This document shows, piece by piece, positions 16,813 through 26,774 of a stretch of 64,000 bases of DNA. The notes beneath the pieces were generated by a model. It made no database searches, was not told where the DNA came from, and saw nothing but the letters and a program-made list of their open reading frames with translations. Both the position numbers and the translations under genes were made by a program. The stretch is from Herbaspirillum sp. (GTDB lineage Bacteria; Pseudomonadota; Gammaproteobacteria; Burkholderiales; Burkholderiaceae_D): assembly GCF_017744395.1 (NCBI RefSeq), contig NZ_JAGIBI010000002.1, positions 186,001 through 250,000 on the forward strand, written 5' to 3'. The first letter of the stretch is position 1; every line of letters begins with the position of its first letter.

Positions 16813-18222
16813 ATGGTCGACGTTCTAGTCATCGGCGGCGGCAACGCCGCGCTGTGCGCCGCCATCATGGCGCGCGAGGCCGGCGCCTCGGTGCTGATGC
16901 TCGAATCGGCGCCGCGCGCCTGGCGCGGCGGCAACTCCCAGCACACCCGCAACCTGCGCTGCATGCACGACGGCCCGCAAGACGTGCTGGTGGATGCCTA
17001 TCCGGAAGAGGAATACTGGCAAGACTTGCTGAAGGTCACCGGCGGCCTCACCAATGAGCGCCTGGCCCGCCTCACGATCCGGGCCTCGGCCACCTGCCGG
17101 CCCTGGATGCGCAAGCATGGCGTGCGCTTCCAACCGCCGCTGTCGGGCGCCTTGCATGTGGCCCGCACCAATGCTTTCTTCATGGGGGGCGGCAAGGCCC
17201 TGGTCAACGCCTACTACCGTAGCGCGGAGGCGCTGGGCGTGCAGGTCCTCTACGACACGCCGGTTGACGCCATCGAGCTGGACGGCACGCGTTTCGTCGC
17301 CGCGCGCAGCGGCAACCGCCATTTCGCGGCGCATGCCTGCGTGCTGGCCGCGGGCGGCTTCGAATCCAATCGCGAATGGCTGCGCGAGGCCTGGGGGCCT
17401 AACGAGCGCGGAGAATGGCCGGCCGATAATTTCCTGATCCGCGGTACCCGCTTCAACCGGGGCGACCTGCTGCGTTTCATGATCGATGCCGGCGCCGACA
17501 AAATCGGCGATCCGACCCAGGCCCACATGGTGGCCATCGATGCGCGGGCGCCGCTGTATGACGGCGGCATTTGCACCCGCATCGATTGCGTCTCGCTGGG
17601 CGTGGTGGTCAACCGCGATGGCGAGCGTTTCTATGACGAAGGCGAGGATTTCTGGCCCAAGCGCTACGCCATCTGGGGGCGCCTTGTGGCGCAGCAGCCT
17701 GGGCAGGTCGCTTACTCGGTCATCGACGCCAAGGCGGTCGGGCATTTCATGCCGCCGGTGTTTCCCGGCGAGAAGGCCGACACCCTCGCCGAGCTGGCCC
17801 GCAAGCTGGGCGTGCCCGAAGCGCGCTTCGTCCAGACCGTCGAAGCCTATAACGCAGCCTGTAGCGGCGGGAGTTTCGACCACACCGTATTGGACGACTG
17901 CCGCACCGAACATCTGCATCCCCCCAAGACCCACTGGGCACGGCCGATCGACAAGGCGCCGTTTTACGGCTATGCCCTGCGGCCTGGCGTGACGTTCACC
18001 TACCTGGGCCTGAAGGTCAATGAGCAGGCCCAAGTCCATTTCTCCGGCCAGCCCAGCGAGAACCTGTTCGTGGCCGGCGAAATGATGGCCGGCAACGTTC
18101 TCGGCAAGGGCTATACCGCCGGAGTGGGCATGTCCATCGGCACCGCGTTTGGACGCATCGCCGGCGCCCAGGCGGCGCAGTTCGCCACACGGCAATCTGG
18201 AGTTGAAAATGCACAAGCTTGA
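16813..18222 (+). CDS. tcuA: FAD-dependent tricarballylate dehydrogenase
   Basis: 469 residues from the ATG at 16813, with AAGGAGGGG just upstream. The N-terminal FAD-binding motif is [12 protein letters not shown] (5-16). The protein belongs to the fumarate reductase/succinate dehydrogenase flavoprotein group: [48 protein letters not shown] and [19 protein letters not shown]. TcuA oxidises tricarballylate to cis-aconitate in the cytoplasm, passing electrons through TcuB. The downstream tcuB start overlaps its last 14 bases. Order tcuR-A-B-C matches the known Salmonella operon, which makes the assignment firm. Confidence 0.9.
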   Translation: MVDVLVIGGGNAALCAAIMAREAGASVLMLESAPRAWRGGNSQHTRNLRCMHDGPQDVLVDAYPEEEYWQDLLKVTGGLTNERLARLTIRASATCRPWMRKHGVRFQPPLSGALHVARTNAFFMGGGKALVNAYYRSAEALGVQVLYDTPVDAIELDGTRFVAARSGNRHFAAHACVLAAGGFESNREWLREAWGPNERGEWPADNFLIRGTRFNRGDLLRFMIDAGADKIGDPTQAHMVAIDARAPLYDGGICTRIDCVSLGVVVNRDGERFYDEGEDFWPKRYAIWGRLVAQQPGQVAYSVIDAKAVGHFMPPVFPGEKADTLAELARKLGVPEARFVQTVEAYNAACSGGSFDHTVLDDCRTEHLHPPKTHWARPIDKAPFYGYALRPGVTFTYLGLKVNEQAQVHFSGQPSENLFVAGEMMAGNVLGKGYTAGVGMSIGTAFGRIAGAQAAQFATRQSGVENAQA

Positions 18223-19417
18223 AACCCTGGCCAGGCAGGCGCGCGACGATGCCGGCAACGTTGGCCTCCCACCGGCGCCGGCACCGGTGCGTCATCGCAT
18301 CATTCCCATCGCAGCGATGAACGCCGAAGAAACCGAAGTGGCGCGGCAGATGCAGATCTGCAATGCCTGCCGCTATTGCGAAGGCTTCTGCGCGGTCTTC
18401 CCGGCCATGACGCGGCGCCTGGAATTCGGCAAGGCCGATGTCCACTACCTGGCCAACCTGTGCCACAACTGCGGCGCCTGTTACCACTCCTGCCAGTACG
18501 CGCCGCCGCATGAATTTGCGGTCAACGTGCCCAAGGCGATGGCCAAGGTGCGGCTCGACACCTATGCCAGCTATGCGTGGCCGGCGGCGGCCGGGGCGCT
18601 GTACAAGCGCAACGGATTGGCGGTCGCGCTGGCGCTGGTGGCCGGCCTGGCGCTGTTCCTGCTGCTGGCGCTGGCGGCCAATGGCACGCTGGCCGGCGGC
18701 CAGCTGGGCGCCAACTTCTATGCGGTGTTTCCCCACAACCAGTTGGCCGGGATGTTCGGCGCGGTTTTCGGATTCTCCGTGCTGGCGCTGGGCATCGGCG
18801 TGACGCGTTTCTGGCGCGATGTCTCGGCCGGAACGGCGAGCGCCGGCGCCGTGCTCGAAACGACCGGCAATGTGCTCGCGCTGACTTATCTGGATGGCGG
18901 CCACGGCGAGGGATGCAATGAATCCGATGACGCATTCACCCTGTTGCGCCGGCGCTTCCACCACTTCACTTTCTACGGTTTCATGCTGTGCCTGGCGGCG
19001 ACAACGGTGGCGACCTTCTACCACTACGCGCTGGGGATGGAGGCGCCTTATCCGGTCTTGAGCTTGCCCGTCCTGCTGGGCACGGCCGGCGGCATCGGCT
19101 TGCTGATCGGGCCGGCCGGCCTGCTGTGGCTGAACCTGCGGCGCCATCCCGAGCATGGCGATATCAGGCAACGCCCAATGGACCGCGGCTTCATCGCCTT
19201 GCTCCTGTTGACCAGCCTGACTGGCCTGGCGCTGCTGGCCTGGCGCGACAGCGCCGCCATGGCGGCACTGCTGGCCCTGCACCTGGGATGCGTGATGGCG
19301 CTGTTCGCCACGCTCCCCTACGGCAAGTTCGCCCATGGCATCTATCGCTGCGCAGCGCTGCTCAAAGCCGCCATCGAAAAGCGGCAGGCCGTGCACATCG
19401 ATCCCGGATCCGCCTGA
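18209..19417 (+). CDS. tcuB: Tricarballylate utilisation membrane Fe-S electron-transfer protein
   Basis: 402 residues from the ATG at 18209 with GGAG about 8 bases upstream, overlapping tcuA by 14 bp. The N-terminal part has two cysteine clusters for Fe-S centres: [11 protein letters not shown] (about residue 51-61) and [11 protein letters not shown] (about 86-96). About six hydrophobic helices follow, with histidines such as [11 protein letters not shown] and FYHYALG that could bind haem or quinone. TcuB reoxidises the TcuA flavin and hands electrons to the quinone pool. The architecture matches TcuB/CitB-like proteins. Confidence 0.88.
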   Translation: MHKLETLARQARDDAGNVGLPPAPAPVRHRIIPIAAMNAEETEVARQMQICNACRYCEGFCAVFPAMTRRLEFGKADVHYLANLCHNCGACYHSCQYAPPHEFAVNVPKAMAKVRLDTYASYAWPAAAGALYKRNGLAVALALVAGLALFLLLALAANGTLAGGQLGANFYAVFPHNQLAGMFGAVFGFSVLALGIGVTRFWRDVSAGTASAGAVLETTGNVLALTYLDGGHGEGCNESDDAFTLLRRRFHHFTFYGFMLCLAATTVATFYHYALGMEAPYPVLSLPVLLGTAGGIGLLIGPAGLLWLNLRRHPEHGDIRQRPMDRGFIALLLLTSLTGLALLAWRDSAAMAALLALHLGCVMALFATLPYGKFAHGIYRCAALLKAAIEKRQAVHIDPGSA

Positions 19418-19481
19418 TCCGCCCGATCCACCGGGGCCGGCCAACCCGGCCCGACAATGACAACATCAAGGAGACCTCAGT

Positions 19482-20801
19482 ATGCCAACCCCGGCGCCCC
19501 ATACCCGTGGTTCACGCGCAGGCGCTGTCCTGCGCGTGACCAGCGGCAATTTTCTCGAACAGTTCGATTTCTTCCTGTTCGGTTTCTATGCAACCCATAT
19601 TTCCCGCGTCTTTTTTCCGGCCGGCAGCGAGTTCGCCTCGCTGATGCTGACCTTCGCCGTCTTCGGCGCAGGCTTTCTGATGCGCCCGCTGGGAGCGATC
19701 ATCCTGGGCGCCTACATCGACGAAGTAGGGCGTCGCAAGGGACTCATCGTCACGCTCTCCATCATGGCCAGCGGCACCATCCTGATCGCCTGCGTGCCTG
19801 GTTACCAGACCATCGGCTTGCTGGCGCCGTTCCTGGTATTGGTCGGCAGGCTGCTGCAAGGATTTTCCGCGGGAGCGGAACTGGGAGGGGTATCGGTCTA
19901 CCTGGCCGAGATGGCCACGCCGGGCCGCAAGGGCTTTTATACCGCCTGGCAGTCGGCCAGCCAGCAAATCGCGATTGTGGTCGCCGCCCTCATGGGCTAC
20001 GGCCTGAACAGCTGGCTGAGCGCCGGCGAGATCGGGGCATGGGGATGGCGCATTCCGTTCTTCGCCGGTTGCATCATCGTCCCTTTCATCTTCCTGCTGC
20101 GCCGCTCGCTCCAGGAAACCGAAGCTTTCCAGGCGCGTACCCGCCGCCCCGCCGCGCGCGAGGTCTACCGGACCATGCTGGAACACTGGCGCAGCGTCAT
20201 TGCCGGCATGCTGCTGGTGGCAATGACCACCACCACGTTTTATCTGATCACGATCTATACGCCGACCTTTGGCAAGTCCGTACTCAAGCTCTCGACACAA
20301 GCAAGCCTGGTGGTGACCTTGCTGGTGGGCCTGTCGAATTTCTTTTGGCTGCCGGTGGGCGGCCTGGTTTCCGACCGCATCGGCCGCCGTCCGGTGCTGC
20401 TGGCCATCACCTTCCTGGCCATTCTCACGTCCTATCCGGCGTTGTCCTGGCTGGCCGCATCGCCCAGCTTCGAACGCATGCTGCTGGTGTTGCTGTGGCT
20501 GTCTTTCTTCTTCGGCATGTACAACGGCGCCATGGTCGCGGCGCTGACCGAAATCATGCCGGAGAAAATACGCGTGGCGGGATTCTCGCTGGCCTTCAGT
20601 CTGGCCACGGCAGTATTCGGCGGCTTCACGCCGGCGATCTCGACCTACCTGATCGAGTTGACCGGCGATAAAGCCGCCCCGGGCTACTGGCTGACCTTTG
20701 CCGCCGTCTGCGGGCTCTTGTCGACGCTGGTTCTGTATCACGGCCGCGGCGCCTGGTCGGCTGCCGGGAAAGCTTCCGGGCCGATGCATTCTTCCCATTG
20801 A
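19482..20801 (+). CDS. tcuC: MFS tricarballylate:proton symporter
   Basis: 439 residues, 12 predicted helices, with AAGGAG before the ATG and 64 bp after tcuB. MHS-family motifs include [40 protein letters not shown] and [20 protein letters not shown]. It closes the tcu operon and imports tricarballylate. It is a close paralogue of the 14354-15658 carrier, so the region has two related carriers, probably with different specificity (tricarballylate here, aconitate or citrate there). A GC-rich hairpin without T-run (20821-20837) follows, between it and the convergent YdeI-like gene. Confidence 0.88.
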   Translation: MPTPAPHTRGSRAGAVLRVTSGNFLEQFDFFLFGFYATHISRVFFPAGSEFASLMLTFAVFGAGFLMRPLGAIILGAYIDEVGRRKGLIVTLSIMASGTILIACVPGYQTIGLLAPFLVLVGRLLQGFSAGAELGGVSVYLAEMATPGRKGFYTAWQSASQQIAIVVAALMGYGLNSWLSAGEIGAWGWRIPFFAGCIIVPFIFLLRRSLQETEAFQARTRRPAAREVYRTMLEHWRSVIAGMLLVAMTTTTFYLITIYTPTFGKSVLKLSTQASLVVTLLVGLSNFFWLPVGGLVSDRIGRRPVLLAITFLAILTSYPALSWLAASPSFERMLLVLLWLSFFFGMYNGAMVAALTEIMPEKIRVAGFSLAFSLATAVFGGFTPAISTYLIELTGDKAAPGYWLTFAAVCGLLSTLVLYHGRGAWSAAGKASGPMHSSH

Positions 20802-20849
20802 GTGAAGGCAACGACAGGCAGGGCCGCTTTCCGGCCCGGCCCGGACGGG

Positions 20850-21443
20850 TCAGGAATGTATCTTTTCGTGCCGCTCCAGCATCTGCACGAACTGCGCAAT
20901 CCGCTTGGCGCGCGTTTCGGCCTTCTTGGCGGTTTGTATCCTGAACAGGATGGCGTAGCGGTTCCGGCTGTCTAGCGATCCGAAGAAATCCTTCGCTCGC
21001 GCATTGCCATCCAGCGCGGACTGGAAATCGGCTGGCACCGTTGCCGTGCTGGCCGAGTCATATGCTGCGTCCCAGCGTCCATCGGCCTTTGCGCGCTCAA
21101 CTTCCTTGAGTCCGGCCGGTTGCATGCGTCCGGCCTTGATCAGGGCCAGCGCTTTTTCTTTATTGATCTTGGACCAAATGCTTTTGTCTGAGCGACGGGT
21201 GAATTTCTGCAGCCAGAATTGTTCGTCGTGGGCTTGCTTTTGTCCGTCTATCCAGCCGAAGCAAAGGGCAGTTTCAACGGCTTCGTCGTATGAGACTGAC
21301 TGTGCATCGGCGCCTTTTTTTGCCAGTTTCAACCACACGCCAATAGATGTGTTGTGGTTTTCCATTAGCCAGGCAGTCCAGTCTTGTTGCTGCTTAAAGT
21401 GATGGGTGGGCAGCGCTGCCGGAGAACTGGTTTGGGATTTCAT
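20850..21443 (-). CDS. YdeI/OmpD-associated family protein
   Basis: 197 residues. It shows the YdeI/OmdA family pattern: WTAWLMENHNTSIGVWLKLAKKG, then YDEAVETALCFGWIDGQ, FTRRSDKSIWSKINKEKA and a C-terminal FQSALDGNARAKDFFGSL followed by RNRYAILFRIQTAKKAETRAKRI (split here by description). No enzyme activity is known; some members were linked to stress or antimicrobial resistance. It is cytoplasmic. It is more AT-rich than tcu next door and lies 29 bp before the end of the MFS operon on the same strand; a functional link is not evident. Confidence 0.8.
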   Translation of the reverse strand: MKSQTSSPAALPTHHFKQQQDWTAWLMENHNTSIGVWLKLAKKGADAQSVSYDEAVETALCFGWIDGQKQAHDEQFWLQKFTRRSDKSIWSKINKEKALALIKAGRMQPAGLKEVERAKADGRWDAAYDSASTATVPADFQSALDGNARAKDFFGSLDSRNRYAILFRIQTAKKAETRAKRIAQFVQMLERHEKIHS

Positions 21444-21472
21444 TCTCGATCCATCCTGGCGTAACTGGACGC

Positions 21473-22699
21473 TTAACTTGTTGTTCCCACATCGACCGGC
21501 TCGATCTCCTGAACCACGAACAACATCGACATGGCCGAAACCAGGATTCCCACGCCGGCCACAAGCAACGCCATCTGGAAACTCCCGGTGAATTTGTAGA
21601 TGAACCCGGTAATCGTAGGCGCCATCACCCCAGCGATCGAACTGACTGTATTGACGGCGCTGGCGACCGTGCCTCCCATGCCCTTGGGCGACACTTCAGT
21701 CAAAATTGTCCACATGATTCCTGCCGAAGCGGACTCGCCGGCGATATTGATCGTCAGCAGAATGACGGCGATCAGCGGATCGTCCACGAAACCAACGGCG
21801 ATGACCGAAGCCGCGACCGCTTGCGACCCAACCAGCGCATATTTTCGTGCCTTGGTCACGCTGACGCCTTTCTTGATCAGCCAGTCGGAGAAATGCCCCA
21901 TCGCCGGTTGGGCAACGAATCCGACAATCCACGGAATCGAGGCGTACAGGCCCATCTTTAGAATGGAAAATCCTCGCTCCATGACCAGATAGCTGGGCAA
22001 CCAGCTGATGAAGACAACCCACAGGTAGTCGAGGAAGAATTTGGTCAGCATCAGGCCGAGGATGGTGCGGTTGCTCAGCAACTTCCGCCAGGGTATCGGC
22101 ATGCTCCCCGGTTTTACGCCTTCTTTTCCGATGGCATCCTGCTTTGGCTCGCGGAAAAACAGATACCAGGCAAGGCACCACAGCAGGCTTCCGATACCGG
22201 TGACCAGAAAGGCCGTACGCCAGCTCCAATAGGTCATCAGGAATCCCATGAGCACCGGAACGGCAGCCATGCCGAGCTTGGTCCCTGACAGACACCAAGC
22301 GGTGGCGCGAGCCCGCTCCTCCGATGGGAAGTTTTCGTTGATGACTTTGGCGCTCAAGGGGTTGCCCGCCGTCTCTCCGGCGCCGACGCCGAGACGTACG
22401 GCGATCAGCCCATAGAATCCCTGGATCAGCCCGGTCGCGGCCGACGCCAGCGACCAGAATGCCGCCGCCCAACCCAGTGCCGTTTTCGCACCGTATTTGT
22501 CGGCCAGTCGGCCGACCGGAACCATGCACAGGATATAGCTGCAATAGAAGGCGGACAGGGCAATTCCCATCACCCCGGGATCCATATTGAGGTCTTTGAG
22601 CATTTGCGGGGCTGCCACACCCAGCGCGCCCCGGTCGATGGCGTTGATGAACATGCCGAAGGCGAGCAGCGCCACCAGCGTGATTTTATTTGTTTTCAT
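21473..22699 (-). CDS. MFS transporter, anion:cation symporter (ACS) family, sugar-acid type
   Basis: 408 residues from the ATG at 22699 with GAGGAG upstream; the frame extends further 5' but that part is not protein-like. It has 12 predicted helices with ACS features: FINAIDRGALGVAAPQM, SAFYCSYILCMVPVGRLADKYG and GETAGNPLSAKVINENFPSEERA. The family carries hexuronates, glucarate, galactonate and similar acids. It is the last gene of the long minus-strand operon starting at 30010, 109 bp after the lactonase, so it may also have its own promoter. The substrate is unknown. Confidence 0.82.
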   Translation of the reverse strand: MKTNKITLVALLAFGMFINAIDRGALGVAAPQMLKDLNMDPGVMGIALSAFYCSYILCMVPVGRLADKYGAKTALGWAAAFWSLASAATGLIQGFYGLIAVRLGVGAGETAGNPLSAKVINENFPSEERARATAWCLSGTKLGMAAVPVLMGFLMTYWSWRTAFLVTGIGSLLWCLAWYLFFREPKQDAIGKEGVKPGSMPIPWRKLLSNRTILGLMLTKFFLDYLWVVFISWLPSYLVMERGFSILKMGLYASIPWIVGFVAQPAMGHFSDWLIKKGVSVTKARKYALVGSQAVAASVIAVGFVDDPLIAVILLTINIAGESASAGIMWTILTEVSPKGMGGTVASAVNTVSSIAGVMAPTITGFIYKFTGSFQMALLVAGVGILVSAMSMLFVVQEIEPVDVGTTS

Positions 22700-22808
22700 G
22701 GGTGTCTCCTCGAGTGGCCCATGTTTCAAGGCCTGTTGTTCTCTTGGTCTTCGGCGATCGCTACAGCGCGATGCCTGTTGAGCTGTCCTGGCGCGCTGAC
22801 TGCACTGG

Positions 22809-23708
22809 CTAATCCTTCCAGTACAGTTGCTGCGGGTTGTCCACCAGAATGCGATGGCGCACGCTTTGCTGCGGCGCCCAGCGCGTGAGCCGGTCCAGCA
22901 TGGCCGCATCGTCCGGCTTGGGATCGCTGATGACCAATGTATGTGGCCAGTCGCTACCCCACAACACACGTTCCGGCGCAGCATTGATCAACGCGACAGC
23001 GACCGCATCAAGATCCGCGTAGCTCTGCGGACCAACGCGCGAGGTGATATACGGCGCCGACAACTTCACGTAAGTCTTGCCGTTGGCCAGCAGACGAAGC
23101 AGGGTCGCCATCGTCGGATGAGCCACGCCTTCCGGTTGTGGCACATAGCCGAAGTGATCGATCACCAATGTGCAAGGAAGCGCCTGGAAAGCTGCTTCCG
23201 CTGCCACCAGTGCTTCCCCTTCGACGGCAATGACCTGGATATGCCACCCGAGACGCTCGATTCGCCGTGCATACTCGATGAACCGATCCGGCGGCGTCGG
23301 TGCATCGCCGATCAGGTAGAGACGCACGCCACGCACGCCGTGACGATGCAGGCGATCGAGCTCGGCGTCGCTGACATCCAGCGGCACCGCCGCCACGCCA
23401 CGCGCCTCCTCACCCAAGGCATCGAGGGCGTCGACCAGGCATCGGTTGTCGAAACCGTAGCTCTGCGGCGAGACGACCACCGAGCGGCTCAGACCAAGCC
23501 GCTGTTTGAGGCGGCGATAGTCATCCACCGTTCCCCAGATGGCGCTACGGCTGTTTGCCCGGGGAAAGCGCGGATCGAAGATATGGTGATGGCAGTCCAC
23601 GGCGCCGGGCGGCACCGGATGGGCCGGCGCTTGGGTACCGCCCGAATGCACCACCTCCATCTCCATGCCCGGCACGATCCCCGGGGGATTGGTCGCTAAC
23701 GATGTCAC
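22809..23708 (-). CDS. Amidohydrolase-2 family protein, LigI/sugar-lactonase-like, cytosolic
   Basis: 299 residues without a signal peptide. It is a TIM-barrel of the COG3618 type: metal-site HxH in VDCHHHIFD (H40, H42), WHIQVIAVEGEAL, VIDHFGY, and the C-terminal LWGSDWPHT motif with catalytic Asp. Relatives hydrolyse 2-pyrone-4,6-dicarboxylate, 4-sulfomuconolactone, or L-fucono- and L-rhamnono-lactones. Its start overlaps the upstream MFS stop by 4 bp. An exported paralogue is encoded at 29057-30010 in the same operon. A lactone substrate is likely; which one cannot be read from sequence. Confidence 0.82.
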   Translation of the reverse strand: MTSLATNPPGIVPGMEMEVVHSGGTQAPAHPVPPGAVDCHHHIFDPRFPRANSRSAIWGTVDDYRRLKQRLGLSRSVVVSPQSYGFDNRCLVDALDALGEEARGVAAVPLDVSDAELDRLHRHGVRGVRLYLIGDAPTPPDRFIEYARRIERLGWHIQVIAVEGEALVAAEAAFQALPCTLVIDHFGYVPQPEGVAHPTMATLLRLLANGKTYVKLSAPYITSRVGPQSYADLDAVAVALINAAPERVLWGSDWPHTLVISDPKPDDAAMLDRLTRWAPQQSVRHRILVDNPQQLYWKD

Positions 23709-25024
23709 GATGCTTCTTTCAGCTTCGTGCCAGGACTGCTCGATTTCCGGCTAAGAAAGAACAGGATCGTGACGCTTGCCAACGACATCAGCACCATCGG
23801 CAACAATGCCATCGAGTAGCTTCCGGTAGCATCCTTCACCCATCCATATACGTTGACCATCAAGCCGCCGCCAATCAGGTTGGAGACCGCGTTGATCCCT
23901 GCAAGTCCGGCGGCCGCCGAGCCTGTTGCAAGCCAGCTGGTTGCCATTGCCCAGAATGGGCCCTTGAACGAGTACGCGCCAATGAGCACCATCGACAGGA
24001 TGACGACAATCGGCGCCAACGAATGGAATGCTGATGCCAGGGCCATCCCGCCACCGATCATCAGCAAGGGAATCGCGGTATGCCAGCGACGCTCGCCCGT
24101 ACGATCCGAGTGACGGCCCCACCAAACCATCAGGATGGAAGCCACAGCGTAGGGAATCGAGTTGACCAAGCCAGTCTGGATGACACTGAGACCGAAGGAT
24201 TTGAGCAACTGCGGCTGCCACACATTCAATACGGTTCCGGCAGCCGATGCACACGAGCAAACCAAAGCCATTCCCCACACATGAGGCGTGCTGAACAATT
24301 TCCAGAGAGGCACATGTGCCTTCGCAGCACGAGAGGCAGCCTCTTTATCCATCGTGTTTGCCAGCCATTCGCGCTGTTCCGGGCTTAACCACGATGCCTG
24401 GCTTGGACGGTCAGTCAGGAATCGAAGGCAGATGATGCCAAGCAATACCGTCGGCAAACCTTCAATAATGAACAACCAGTGCCACCCTCTCATGCCACCG
24501 ATGCCATCCATTTGAAGCAGCAACGCGGAAATCGGGGAGGCTATGAAACTAGCAGCCGGAATCGCGACCATGAAGAGCGCGACGATACGGGCACGATAGG
24601 CGGCTGGGAACCAATACGTCAGGTAAAGAACCACACCGGGGAAAAAGCCTGCCTCTGCAGCTCCCAGCAGGAAACGGACAACGTAAAGCGAATATGCGCC
24701 TTGTACAAACGCCGTGCTGGCGGAAATGAGGCCCCAGGTAATCATGATCCGGGCCAACCATTTCCTTGCGCCATAGCGCTGTAACGCGAGATTGCTGGGA
24801 ACTTCGAAAATGAAGTAGGCAATAAAGAAGAGGCTACCCGCAAAACCGAACATCTTCGAAGACAGTCCGATGTCATGGTTCATTTGCAATGCGGCCATAC
24901 CGATGTTGCCGCGGTCGATAAAGGCAAACAGGTAGCACAGCATCAGGAAAGGCATCAGGCGCCAGGTAATTTTCTTTATTGTTGCCTGTTCGAGCTGCTG
25001 CCCGCTATTCGTGATCGTCTCCAT
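23705..25024 (-). CDS. MFS transporter, ACS family (tartrate/phthalate-type)
   Basis: 439 residues with a GGAGAGAG site before the ATG. Twelve predicted helices; family pattern ITWRLMPFLMLCYLFAFIDRGNIG, SSKMFGFAGSLFFIAYFIFEVPSNLALQ-type helix pair, and GAAEAGFFPGVVLYLTYWFP. This branch contains carriers for tartrate, phthalate, 4-hydroxyphenylacetate and allantoate. It is translationally coupled to the lactonase downstream and follows the dehydrogenase gene by 64 bp. It is a distant paralogue of the carrier at 27721. Confidence 0.85.
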   Translation of the reverse strand: METITNSGQQLEQATIKKITWRLMPFLMLCYLFAFIDRGNIGMAALQMNHDIGLSSKMFGFAGSLFFIAYFIFEVPSNLALQRYGARKWLARIMITWGLISASTAFVQGAYSLYVVRFLLGAAEAGFFPGVVLYLTYWFPAAYRARIVALFMVAIPAASFIASPISALLLQMDGIGGMRGWHWLFIIEGLPTVLLGIICLRFLTDRPSQASWLSPEQREWLANTMDKEAASRAAKAHVPLWKLFSTPHVWGMALVCSCASAAGTVLNVWQPQLLKSFGLSVIQTGLVNSIPYAVASILMVWWGRHSDRTGERRWHTAIPLLMIGGGMALASAFHSLAPIVVILSMVLIGAYSFKGPFWAMATSWLATGSAAAGLAGINAVSNLIGGGLMVNVYGWVKDATGSYSMALLPMVLMSLASVTILFFLSRKSSSPGTKLKEAS

Positions 25025-25088
25025 GAACTCTCTCTCCAGGAGACGGTCCCCGCCTTATTGTTGGCGGCTGACCGTCTTTATTATTGAA

Positions 25089-26033
25089 TCAAGCAGCTGC
25101 TTCTTCTGCTTCAACAACCGCCAACAAATTGGCCGCAGCACCCGTGCCCATCGCGACGTAGGCATTATCGGAAACGCCACCCACGTGCGGGCTGAGAATC
25201 ACGTTGCCGATGCTTTGCAGCGGGTGATTTTGAACCATCGGTTCTTGCTCGAAGCTGTCGAGGCCCGCACAGCGCAGCTTGCCGCTGGCCAATGCTTCCA
25301 CCAGCGCTTTTTCGTCGATGAGGCCACCGCGTGCCGTATTGACGAGAATCGCACCATCCTTCATCTTGGCCAAGGACTGCGCATTGACCATATGCTTGTT
25401 CTCGGCCGTCAACGGGCAGTGCAGCGACAGAACATCCGAATCGGAAAAGATCTTATCCAGATCAACGAGTTCGACGCCGGCGATAGCTTCCTTGGCAAAG
25501 GGGTCGTGTGCAATGACGCGCATCCCCAGAGAGACCGCGGTCAATGCAACACGGCGGCCGATGGCGCCCAGACCGACCAGGCCGAGCGTACGGCCCTGAA
25601 GCTCAAGGCTCTTATGGGTCGACTTGTCCCAGTGTCCTTCGCGCATGCGCCCGTCCAGATGCACCACACCCTTGGCGCAGGCGAAGATGAGTGCCCAGGT
25701 ATGCTCCGCCACCGCCGGTGCGTTCGCGCCGGTAGCGGCCTTCACTGCAATGCCGCGCTCTTGTGCGGCTTTGCTGTCGATCGTATCGATGCCGGTGCCG
25801 TGCTTCGAAATCACGCGCAACGCCTTGTTCGCATCCATGATACGGCCGGTGATAGCGCCGTAACGCACGATGATTCCCACCGGCTTATATTGCTCGGACA
25901 GCTTGACCAGGTCGTCTTCAGTCGGTTTGGCGCCGGCGAAGACCAGTTCGTAGTCACGCAGCATTTCGACTGCTTGCGGCGCCAGGTCAACACCAGTGAC
26001 AACCACCACACCCTTTTTCTCGCGCGCACTCAC
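25089..26033 (-). CDS. D-2-hydroxyacid dehydrogenase, SerA/PGDH-like catalytic chain
   Basis: 314 residues from a GTG at 26033 that overlaps the RraA-like stop and has AAGGAG seven bases upstream. The NAD motif is GLVGLGAIGRR (151-161), and the catalytic Arg-Glu-His triad is visible: NTARGG (R235), FEQEP (E264) and SPHVGG (H283). It lacks the ACT regulatory domain of full SerA, so a catabolic role on a D-2-hydroxy acid is more likely than serine synthesis. It sits between the RraA-like gene and an ACS carrier in the operon, suggesting it oxidises the imported or lactonase-released hydroxy acid, or reduces a 2-oxo product. Confidence 0.85.
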   Translation of the reverse strand: MSAREKKGVVVVTGVDLAPQAVEMLRDYELVFAGAKPTEDDLVKLSEQYKPVGIIVRYGAITGRIMDANKALRVISKHGTGIDTIDSKAAQERGIAVKAATGANAPAVAEHTWALIFACAKGVVHLDGRMREGHWDKSTHKSLELQGRTLGLVGLGAIGRRVALTAVSLGMRVIAHDPFAKEAIAGVELVDLDKIFSDSDVLSLHCPLTAENKHMVNAQSLAKMKDGAILVNTARGGLIDEKALVEALASGKLRCAGLDSFEQEPMVQNHPLQSIGNVILSPHVGGVSDNAYVAMGTGAAANLLAVVEAEEAAA

Positions 26034-26722
26034 AGCACTTCTCCTTCGCCCAGAACACCGGCCTTGCGCAGTGCGCCTTCCAGCCAGCTCGGACGCAGCG
26101 GACCACCGGTGCGGATTTCGGTCAGACGCTTGGTCTCGTCCTGGACTTTCTTTGCCGCGGCAGCCAGCAGTCCAGGCGCTTTCTCGCGCTCGACAACGAC
26201 GACACCATCGGCATCGCCGACGATGAGGTCACCTGGCTGCACAGAGGTGCCGCCCACCGATACCGGCCAATTGACGCGGCCAGCGATATTCTTGGTCGGG
26301 CCATTCGGGTTGGCGCCAACTGCGTAGACGGGGAAGCCAATTTCGCGAATTGCCTCGGTATCGCGTACAGAACCGTAGATGATGATGCCAGCCAAACCGA
26401 TGGCCTTGCATTGCGAGACCATGATTTCTCCCAAGAGCGCACAAGTCTCGTCGCCCTTGCCGTCGATCACCAGCACGTCGCCGGGCTTGGCGATGGCCAT
26501 GGCGGCATGGATCATCAGGTTGTCGCCAGGACGGACTTCCACGGTCAGCGCCGGACCTGCTACCCGTGTATCGGGGGTCAAGGGGCTGATGCGGCTGCTG
26601 AGCGTGCCGCGACGGCCCGCGACGTCGGCCAGAATGGAAGCCGCGAATTCGGATGCCTTGGCAACGGTGGCCGGGTCGACGCGTTCGAACTCGCGAATCA
26701 TGTCAGGTTTAGTGGTGCTCAT
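26030..26722 (-). CDS. RraA-like / 4-hydroxy-4-methyl-2-oxoglutarate aldolase-family protein
   Basis: 230 residues from the ATG at 26722 (AAGGACC upstream). The fold signature VRPGDNLMIHAAMAIAKPGD, VIDGKGDETCALLGEIM and AGIIIYGSVRD identifies the RraA/HMG aldolase family (also called demethylmenaquinone methyltransferase-like by mistake). Members cleave 4-hydroxy-4-methyl- or 4-carboxy-4-hydroxy-2-oxo acids with a divalent metal. Here the R120-D121 pair is followed by T-E-A, so the acidic residue is one position earlier than in the motif I remember (R-D-x-x-E/D). It is coupled to the hydroxyacid dehydrogenase. An aldolase role is inferred from context; RNase E regulation is less likely. Confidence 0.75.
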   Translation of the reverse strand: MSTTKPDMIREFERVDPATVAKASEFAASILADVAGRRGTLSSRISPLTPDTRVAGPALTVEVRPGDNLMIHAAMAIAKPGDVLVIDGKGDETCALLGEIMVSQCKAIGLAGIIIYGSVRDTEAIREIGFPVYAVGANPNGPTKNIAGRVNWPVSVGGTSVQPGDLIVGDADGVVVVEREKAPGLLAAAAKKVQDETKRLTEIRTGGPLRPSWLEGALRKAGVLGEGEVL

Positions 26723-26774
26723 GTTGGTCCTTTGTATGGAAAAAGATGGATGAGAAAGGTCTTCTTGTCGTGGC

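Noticed and set aside
18017-19444. 475-codon minus-strand frame over tcuA/tcuB
   Set aside because: Antisense shadow; TcuB with its Fe-S cysteines is in the plus frame.
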